DNA from: Gilvimarinus agarilyticus
GTDB taxonomy: Bacteria > Pseudomonadota > Gammaproteobacteria > Pseudomonadales > Cellvibrionaceae
DNA length: 64,000 bases
Direction: 5' to 3'
NCBI RefSeq assembly: GCF_000832015.1
Contig: NZ_JXCJ01000001.1
Span: 2,821,899-2,885,898 of the forward strand
Positions 58,500-64,000 of the stretch are shown in pieces. The notes beneath the pieces are model-generated. The model did no database searches. It was not told where the DNA came from and saw only the letters and a program-made list of their open reading frames with translations. Numbering within the stretch: the stretch's first letter is position 1; each line of letters opens with the position of its first letter. The translations under genes were made by a program, and so were the position numbers.

Positions 58500-59450
58500 T
58501 TAGTCCTCGCGGTCGCGCTCTTGAGTGTCAATAAATTCCGCTGTGGCGTCACTGTCATCATCCGTAGTGGCAGCCTCTGACTCTACCGCTGGATCAGACG
58601 GAGCCTCGTCGATCAAAAGTTCATCAGCCTCAGACTCATCGAAGTCAGTTTCGTCACTGCCCTCCGACGCGTCGCCCGCTTCCGCAGTAACCTGTATGGC
58701 GGTTGCGTCTTGCTCGTACACATCCGATTCGAATGTCGCTGCAGCCACAAGGGCATCATCGTCTGAGGCGAGCGCCGCCTCCGGGTCGTCATCACCGGCG
58801 GGGTCGAGCTCATTATCGCCCTGCTCCATCGCCTGATCAGTGGCAACAGCTTGCTCGGGGTTATCACCGCCGGACGTGGCCGTTAAAGCAGCCCCCAAAT
58901 CGAGCTCGGCGTTTAACTCATCCAAGTCGCGTATCTCACTTAACGTGGGCAGCTCATCTAAACTTTTTAAATTAAAGTAATCGAGAAAATCCCGGGTCGT
59001 GGCATACAATGAAGGCCGTCCGGGCACATCCCGCTGCCCCACGACTTTCACCCAGTCGCGCTCAACCAGCGTTTTAATAATGTGCGAGCTGACCGCAACA
59101 CCGCGAATTTCTTCGATATCACCGCGGGTGATCGGCTGGCGATAGGCAATCAGCGCTAGTGTCTCGAGCAGTGCGCGGGAGTATTTTTGCGGTTTTTCTT
59201 CCCAAAGGCGATTAATCCAGGGGGCCAGCTCTTCGCGCACCTGTATCCGCCAGCCACTGGCGACTTGCTTAAGCTCAAAGCCGCGTCCTTCGCACGCTTC
59301 AGCGATTGCGCTTAACGCCGCCTCAAATGCCGCGCTATCAGGCGTATCGTCTTCTTCAAACAGGCTCATCAAACGTTTTACGGAGAGCGGCTCGCTGGAG
59401 GCCATCAAGGCACCTTCAACGATCGCCTGTAGTTGTTCGGTCGCTATCAT
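58500..59450 (-). CDS. scpB: Segregation and condensation protein B
   Basis: Kleisin-interacting winged-helix protein of the SMC-ScpAB condensin, which organises the chromosome. Residues 1-185 form the tandem winged-helix core (ALIAYRQPITRGDIEEIRG). The remaining 130 residues are a very acidic, low-complexity tail rich in Asp, Glu, Ala and Ser, presumably disordered. Total 316 is longer than the ScpB core of about 190. ATG overlaps the scpA stop by one base (TAATG). No smc gene is in the window. Confidence 0.95.
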   Translation of the reverse strand: MIATEQLQAIVEGALMASSEPLSVKRLMSLFEEDDTPDSAAFEAALSAIAEACEGRGFELKQVASGWRIQVREELAPWINRLWEEKPQKYSRALLETLALIAYRQPITRGDIEEIRGVAVSSHIIKTLVERDWVKVVGQRDVPGRPSLYATTRDFLDYFNLKSLDELPTLSEIRDLDELNAELDLGAALTATSGGDNPEQAVATDQAMEQGDNELDPAGDDDPEAALASDDDALVAAATFESDVYEQDATAIQVTAEAGDASEGSDETDFDESEADELLIDEAPSDPAVESEAATTDDDSDATAEFIDTQERDRED

Positions 59451-60349
59451 TATTGTGTTCTTGCCTTAACGTGTATCGGGCCAAAGCTATCGCTTTGGAC
59501 GATCTCTACCAAAGATTCTTTGATCAGCTCCATAATGGCCAAAAAGGTAACCACCACTCCCAGCCGTCCTTCCTCGACGGTAAACAGGCTCACAAAGGGC
59601 ATAAAGTTGCGCCCGGCGAGCTTATCCAGCACTTGAGCCATACGCTCGCGGGTAGAGAGCCGCTCTTTTTCGACGTGATGGCTTTCAAACATATCGGCGC
59701 GGCGCAGCACCTCAGATAGGGCCAACAGCAATTCTTGAAGCTCGACATCCGGGTCCGGGCGAGTCAGATTACGGTCCGGTGGTTCGGCGCTTGCCGCAAA
59801 CACGTCGCGCCCCACACGGGGCAGCTCATCGATGTCCTCGGCCGCCATTTTAAAGCGTTCGTACTCTTGCAGACGGCGAATCAGTGAGGCGCGAGGATCT
59901 TCCCCCTCCTCTTCTTCCTCGACGCTGCGCGGTAGCAACATGCGCGATTTAATCTCGGCCAACATAGCAGCCATTACCAGATACTCGGCCGCCAGCTCAA
60001 AGTGAGCGGCATCCATCAACTCGACATAGGCCATGTACTGAGCGGTGATCTCAGACACGTCGATATCGAGAATGTCGAGGTTTTGCTTGCGAATAAGGTA
60101 CAACAGCAAGTCGAGTGGCCCCTCGAAGGCCTCAAGAAATACCTCAAGCGCGTCTGGCGGAATGTACAGATCTTTTGGCAGCTCGGTATAGGCTTTGCCT
60201 TGCACCATCGCAAACGGCATTTCAGCCTGACTGGGTGCGGCGTTCGCCGTACCAGCGCCAGCCTCTGCCGAGGTGGCGGGTAGCTCGAGCTCGGCTACGT
60301 CAGCGGGGTTGTCGGCGGTTACCTCAGGGTCTAGGTTTTGGTTATTCAC
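59450..60349 (-). CDS. scpA: Segregation and condensation protein A
   Basis: Kleisin subunit that bridges the SMC heads. 299 residues from GTG 60349, which has GGGAGG six bases upstream; the open frame extends 17 codons more without such a site. The kleisin N-domain reads FEGPLDLLLYLIRKQNLDI (about residue 75, given as FEGPLDLLLYLI), then an acidic linker EEEEEGED and the C-terminal winged helix (LGVVVTFLAIMELIKE). The first 50 residues are low-complexity. Coupled to scpB. Confidence 0.95.
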   Translation of the reverse strand: MNNQNLDPEVTADNPADVAELELPATSAEAGAGTANAAPSQAEMPFAMVQGKAYTELPKDLYIPPDALEVFLEAFEGPLDLLLYLIRKQNLDILDIDVSEITAQYMAYVELMDAAHFELAAEYLVMAAMLAEIKSRMLLPRSVEEEEEGEDPRASLIRRLQEYERFKMAAEDIDELPRVGRDVFAASAEPPDRNLTRPDPDVELQELLLALSEVLRRADMFESHHVEKERLSTRERMAQVLDKLAGRNFMPFVSLFTVEEGRLGVVVTFLAIMELIKESLVEIVQSDSFGPIHVKARTQ

Positions 60350-60461
60350 ACAAGCCTCCCCTGTGTTCGGTAATCGATGGCGCCAACGGCAAACGGCCAT
60401 ACAGCAATGAATGCCGCATTATAAAGAGGAACCAGCCTCGGGAACAGCGCCATAAAGCTGA

Positions 60462-61088
60462 TCAATCGGCCAACAGGACAGAAAAATCGCCCTTACCCTG
60501 CCGAATGAGCTCTGGCACACCGTCGGTTAAATCGACCACGGTAGTGGGCTCCAGGCCGCAGTAACCACCGTCGATAATTAACTCGACCTGATGTTCAAGC
60601 AAATCGCGAATGTCGTAGGGGTCGGTTAGCGGATACTCATCGCCGGGTAACAACAAGGTGCTGCTCATCAGAGGCTCGTTAAGCTCCTCCAGCAGCGCCA
60701 GCGCAATGGGGTTGTCGGGTACGCGCAAGCCAATGGTTTTACGCTTGGGGTGGCGCAAGCGGCGCGGCACCTCCGAGGTACCCTCCAGAATAAAGGTGTA
60801 GGGGCCCGGGGTATGCGCCTTGAGCAAGCGGAACACCTGGTTATCCACACGAGCGTAGGTCGCAATCTCGGACAGATCGCGGCACATTAGTGTGAAGTTG
60901 TGATGCTTGTCGAGCTTGCGCATCAGGCGGATGCGATCGAGCGCCATTTTATCGCCGATGTGACACCCGAGGGCATAGGCGGAATCAGTGGGATACGCGA
61001 CAATACCGCCGCGCCGAATAATATCAACGGCTTGCGAGATTAAACGCGTCTGGGGTGTTTCGGGATGTATCTGAAAAAACTGTGCCAC
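60462..61088 (-). CDS. yciO: YciO/Sua5-family protein
   Basis: 208 residues with the YrdC/Sua5 fold, opening with GGIVAYPTDSAYALGC (about 27-42), RxRxxKR-like RLMRKLDKHHNFTLMC and KTIGLRVPDN. Sua5/TsaC proteins make threonylcarbamoyl-AMP for the t6A modification, while YciO is a related protein whose role is less certain; context next to rnm (yciV), scpA and rluB matches yciO. GTG start with AGGAAGG upstream. Confidence 0.92.
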   Translation of the reverse strand: MAQFFQIHPETPQTRLISQAVDIIRRGGIVAYPTDSAYALGCHIGDKMALDRIRLMRKLDKHHNFTLMCRDLSEIATYARVDNQVFRLLKAHTPGPYTFILEGTSEVPRRLRHPKRKTIGLRVPDNPIALALLEELNEPLMSSTLLLPGDEYPLTDPYDIRDLLEHQVELIIDGGYCGLEPTTVVDLTDGVPELIRQGKGDFSVLLAD

Positions 61089-61188
61089 TGAGCCTTCCTT
61101 TGTTGCCAGCTATGGGGCCTCGCGGCCCGATGAATCGCCATTATAATTTTCACGTACGCGAGATACAAACACCATCGACGATGTTCGG

Positions 61189-62043
61189 TTATTTATGACC
61201 ACCCAGTGCGGCCAGTTCGGGCCATAAAGACCATACCGGGCGCGCATTAGTGGGCATAGCCTCAAACCGCCCCAACTCTTGCCAGACACCGCCGGGGCGA
61301 TGAAAATCGCTGCCACAGGAGCTGGCAAGACCGGCCTCGTTAGCCATTGCTGCCAAATCGCGCGCAAGCCCACTGGGCTGATAGCCGCTAATAACCTCCA
61401 GTGCACCGCCGCCAGCTTCGGTAAAATCGTTGATTAACGCTCTTAATTTGGTGCGCGTTAAGCGGTATTTGGCCGGGTGCGCGAGCACCGCCACACCACC
61501 GGCGGCGCGAATAACACCGATAATCTCGATTAACGGCGGCCACTGCTGGCGTATATCGCCAACTTTACCCGCGCCCAAGTACTTTTTAAACGCGCTGGCT
61601 ACCGATTTAACAAGCCCGTCTTCTACCAATAACTGGGCAAAATGCGGCCGACCAATTTGCGTCCCTCCGGCGAGATCCACGGCACGCTGATAAATGTTGT
61701 GAGCGCCGAGCTTTTCCAACCGGCTAGCAATGGTTAAATTGCGCTCAACACGCGCCGCTTGCTGCGCTGCAACAGCCTCTTGCAGAGCCTCGCTGGTCGC
61801 ATCCAAGCCCAATCCAACCACATGCACACCTATTTTACCCCAGCGACTTGAGAACTCGATGCCGTTTATGAGGGTCAAACCCTCACTCTCGGCGGCCAAG
61901 CGGGCCCGAGCCAACCCCTCAACCGTGTCGTGGTCGGTTAGGGCAATAACATCCAGGCCCGCCTCTTTGGCCCTGGCCACCAGAGCCTCGGGGGTTAGCT
62001 CACCGTCAGAGCAGCTACTGTGCATATGTAAATCAATTTTCAA
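61189..62043 (-). CDS. rnm: PHP-domain exoribonuclease RNase AM
   Basis: 284-residue PHP-family metal-dependent nuclease (formerly YciV), a 5'-3' exonuclease that matures the 5' ends of rRNA and degrades short oligonucleotides. Metal ligands are in DLHMHSSCSDGE (residues 4-15), LTDHDT (about 36) and near the end CGSDFHRPG. The start is TTG, forced by the need for the first metal motif, with GAGG upstream. The following 100 bp separate it from yciO. Confidence 0.92.
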   Translation of the reverse strand: MKIDLHMHSSCSDGELTPEALVARAKEAGLDVIALTDHDTVEGLARARLAAESEGLTLINGIEFSSRWGKIGVHVVGLGLDATSEALQEAVAAQQAARVERNLTIASRLEKLGAHNIYQRAVDLAGGTQIGRPHFAQLLVEDGLVKSVASAFKKYLGAGKVGDIRQQWPPLIEIIGVIRAAGGVAVLAHPAKYRLTRTKLRALINDFTEAGGGALEVISGYQPSGLARDLAAMANEAGLASSCGSDFHRPGGVWQELGRFEAMPTNARPVWSLWPELAALGGHK

Positions 62044-62227
62044 GCGTGGCCTCTAACAACATTAAGAGAGATGAATACCGTATAATCGCATTTTAAAGCA
62101 CACCATTGCTTAGCAAAGTGAACCTCGCGACAAGCAGCATAGCGGTTGTAATAAGCGATACTACAGCGCTCACACAGCACGACAACAATGGCCCAGCACA
62201 CTAACCGGCAAGGCGGACACCTTTAGT

Positions 62228-62998
62228 ATGAATAATTCAGCTCCATCCAGTAGTGAGCAAAGCCACTCTCAGACCAGCCCGGTAGATCCGAGTAGTACCG
62301 AACAGCCCCCGGTCGCGCCCAAAAAGCGCGAAAGTTTACTGGGCAACATCTTACTCAACATCGTCATTCCCACGCTGATTTTAACCAAACTCAGTGGCGA
62401 CGAGTATTTAGGCACCCGCTGGGCGTTGGTGGTAGCGCTAGCCTTTCCGCTGGCTTACGGTTTACGGGATTTTCTGGTAAGGCGCGAGTTTAACGTGTTT
62501 TCGGCGCTGGGGGCGATCAGTATCTTGCTCACGGGCGGAATCAGCTTGTTAGAGCTTGATCCGCAATACATCGCCATTAAAGAAGCCGCCATCCCCGGAA
62601 TGATTGGTCTTGCCACGCTGCTTTCTATGAAAACCCGCTTTCCCCTGGTAAAAACCTTTCTGTACAACGATAAAGTGCTTAAGGTAGATCTTATTGCCGA
62701 GCGTCTGGAGCAACAGCAAAATACAGTCGCCTTTAATCAAGCGCTGCGCAACGCCTCTTATTTAGTGGCCATGTCTTTCTTTTTATCGTCTTTTCTCAAT
62801 TATGTGCTGGCCAAATGGCTGCTTGTTAGCGAGCCTGGCACCGTCGCCTTTAACGAAGAGCTGGGCAAAATGACGGCCCTGAGCTTCCCGGTTATTGCCC
62901 TGCCCGCCACCATCGTCATGGCCGGCGCTTTAATGTATTTATTTAAGCGCATCAAACAATTAACCAAGCTCGACTTTGAAGAAGTTGTAAACAGCTAA
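62228..62998 (+). CDS. VC0807-like inner-membrane protein
   Basis: 256 residues: a disordered Ser/Pro-rich N-terminus (1-35), then about five membrane helices with LNIVIPTLILTKLSG at about 43 and FPLVKTFLYNDKV at about 140. It resembles the septation-type membrane family annotated in Vibrio as VC0807; I recall it as a companion of yciI. Function unknown, perhaps a transporter or envelope factor. Divergent from rnm and 30 bp upstream of yciI. Confidence 0.78.
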   Translation: MNNSAPSSSEQSHSQTSPVDPSSTEQPPVAPKKRESLLGNILLNIVIPTLILTKLSGDEYLGTRWALVVALAFPLAYGLRDFLVRREFNVFSALGAISILLTGGISLLELDPQYIAIKEAAIPGMIGLATLLSMKTRFPLVKTFLYNDKVLKVDLIAERLEQQQNTVAFNQALRNASYLVAMSFFLSSFLNYVLAKWLLVSEPGTVAFNEELGKMTALSFPVIALPATIVMAGALMYLFKRIKQLTKLDFEEVVNS

Positions 62999-63028
62999 AC
63001 TGCGACAAATAATTCAGGACCTTACCTT

Positions 63029-63328
63029 ATGCTTTACGCCATCATCAGCGAAGACGTTGCCGACAGCCTGGCCAAACGCAAGCCCGCCCGAGCCGACCAC
63101 ATTGCCCGCCTTAATGCACTTTACGACTCGGGGCGCTTGATTATCGCCGGCCCTCACCCCGCCGTGGACAGCAACGATCCGGGTGATGCCGGCTTTACCG
63201 GCTCGCTTGTGGTGGCAGAATTTAGTTCGCTGAGCGAAGCACAACAATGGGCCGATGCCGATCCGTACATTGCCGCCGGGGTTTACGCTAAAGTCACTGT
63301 CAAACCCTTTAAGAGAGTGCTGCCCTAA
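63029..63328 (+). CDS. yciI: YciI-family protein
   Basis: 99 residues, the compact YciI fold (ferredoxin-like dimer) opening [10 protein letters not shown]. The conserved His24 (ADHIARL) and the Asp residues in [12 protein letters not shown] are at the putative active-site cleft. YciI-like domains are suspected enzymes (one haem-free dehydrochlorinase is known), but the function of YciI itself is not established. Follows the membrane protein by 30 bp, probably one transcript. Confidence 0.92.
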   Translation: MLYAIISEDVADSLAKRKPARADHIARLNALYDSGRLIIAGPHPAVDSNDPGDAGFTGSLVVAEFSSLSEAQQWADADPYIAAGVYAKVTVKPFKRVLP

Positions 63329-63410
63329 CCCGTGATCCGGTTGACAGGTAGGGCATCCATCTTAAGGTACAATAATCAGCTTTTGTAAATCAGATCCAAT
63401 AGGTACTCCA

Positions 63411-64000
63411 GTGATAAAACCAACGACTTACTTCAAGCCTCTGGTGAGCGCCGCCGTACTCAGCGTCAGCATCGTTAGCATTCAAGCTCACGCCGAAACG
63501 CAATACGTGGCCGACACACTGCAAGTGCCCCTGCGCAGCGGAATGGGCAACCAATACCGCATCGTGCACCGAGGCTTACCCAGCGGCACAAAACTTGAGC
63601 TGATTAAAACCGCCTCTGACGACTCTGATGTCGAATGGGCTCAAGTGCGCACCAGCGGAGGTCTTGAGGGCTGGATCCGGTCTCAGTATTTATTAAACGA
63701 GCCCACCGCTGCAATCAAGCTTGCCAATCTCGAACAAAAAATGAGCCAGCTAGACGGCAACCAAACCGAGCTGCTGGATACTAACGAGGCGCTCGAAAGT
63801 AAAAACAACCAGCTCGAGCAACAGCTCGCGCAACTGCAGGACGACTACCAGCAAACCAACAGTGAGTTTGCCGAGTTGCGCAAACTTTCGGCCAGTACTG
63901 TGGCCCTTAACGAGCAGTACAAAAAGCTCAATGAAAACTACCAGCTACTGCAAACTCGCGCCGAAGTCTTAAAAACCGACAACGAACGATTAAAAAACAG
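63411..64000 (+). CDS. SH3-domain, coiled-coil membrane protein (YgiM/TIGR04211-like), 3' end cut by the window
   Basis: The reading frame is open to the end of the window, so the C-terminus is missing. Translated from GTG 63411 (AGGT upstream), the protein has a signal peptide (about 1-28, ending HAETQ), a bacterial SH3 domain (about 30-96, with VPLRSGMGNQYRIV and GGLEGWIRSQYL), and from about 100 on a long coiled coil with heptads of Leu, Glu and Gln (LEQQLAQLQDDYQQ). E. coli YgiM has the same layout with a terminal membrane helix. An exact TTGACA lies at 63341 but the next -10-like TACAAT is 21 bp away. Confidence 0.85.
   Translation, partial: MIKPTTYFKPLVSAAVLSVSIVSIQAHAETQYVADTLQVPLRSGMGNQYRIVHRGLPSGTKLELIKTASDDSDVEWAQVRTSGGLEGWIRSQYLLNEPTAAIKLANLEQKMSQLDGNQTELLDTNEALESKNNQLEQQLAQLQDDYQQTNSEFAELRKLSASTVALNEQYKKLNENYQLLQTRAEVLKTDNERLKN

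Noticed and set aside
58525..58836. Ser/Ala-rich frame on the plus strand
   Set aside because: It is the complement of the acidic repetitive tail of scpB.

Overview
The window is a stretch of ordinary chromosome from a gammaproteobacterium, packed with core genes and free of phage, integrase, transposase, CRISPR or rRNA. Gene content (six-subunit Na+-NQR with ApbE and NqrM, soluble transhydrogenase, LolCDE, ExbBD-LpxK-KdsB, CsiV, GacA-type regulator, SulA) points to a free-living, probably marine, Pseudomonas-like lineage; Cellvibrionales is my best guess and is inference only. From memory, the order murB-ptp-kdsB-lpxK-exbD-exbB-comEC-DUF2062-lolCDE-pilZ-sth-nqrM-apbE-nqrFEDCBA-mfd-csiV ... 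lexA-sulA-topA-uspA-uup-slt matches Pseudomonas aeruginosa PA2977 to PA3020 closely, with a few losses and substitutions.

Layout. 0-4 kb: a cytochrome c lipoprotein, YciH, an unknown one-TM protein, accA, a TfoX-domain protein, a small lipoprotein and SirB. 4-8 kb: tRNA-Leu, tRNA-Cys, pgsA, uvrC and a gacA/uvrY regulator, the classical uvrY-uvrC-pgsA-tRNA cluster. 8-20 kb: alkB, then a long leftward run for cell envelope work (murB, kdsB, lpxK, exbBD, comEC, lolCDE) with a DUF2062 gene and a PilZ gene facing the other way. 20-29 kb: sth and the leftward nqrABCDEF-apbE-nqrM operon. 29-45 kb: mfd and csiV rightward, cold-shock, hpt and mscS leftward, then the SOS unit lexA-sulA with two LexA boxes, topA, uspA and the ABC-F ATPase uup. 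45-57.5 kb: slt and a signalling-rich block (EAL-HDOD, FHA, EAL-CBS-GGDEF, CpxRA-like pair, GGDEF cyclase) interleaved with cmoAB and a flavodoxin. 57.5-64 kb: rluB, scpBA, a YciO/Sua5 protein and the PHP exonuclease rnm leftward; a membrane protein, yciI and the start of an SH3/coiled-coil protein rightward.

I do not see a new multi-gene system. The most unusual signals are regulatory. A perfect 16-bp terminator-like hairpin lies inside the first codons of apbE, straight after nqrF. A near-consensus sigma-54 element precedes the diguanylate cyclase. A one-helical-turn direct repeat precedes the cpxR-like gene. A 13-bp inverted repeat lies between uvrC and pgsA. A 15-base string is shared between the exbB and nqrA upstream regions. 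Stable hairpins without U-tracts sit in several junctions. Start codons were re-chosen from ribosome-binding sites and family length, and GTG starts are frequent. All family calls are from reading the proteins; no searches were run.
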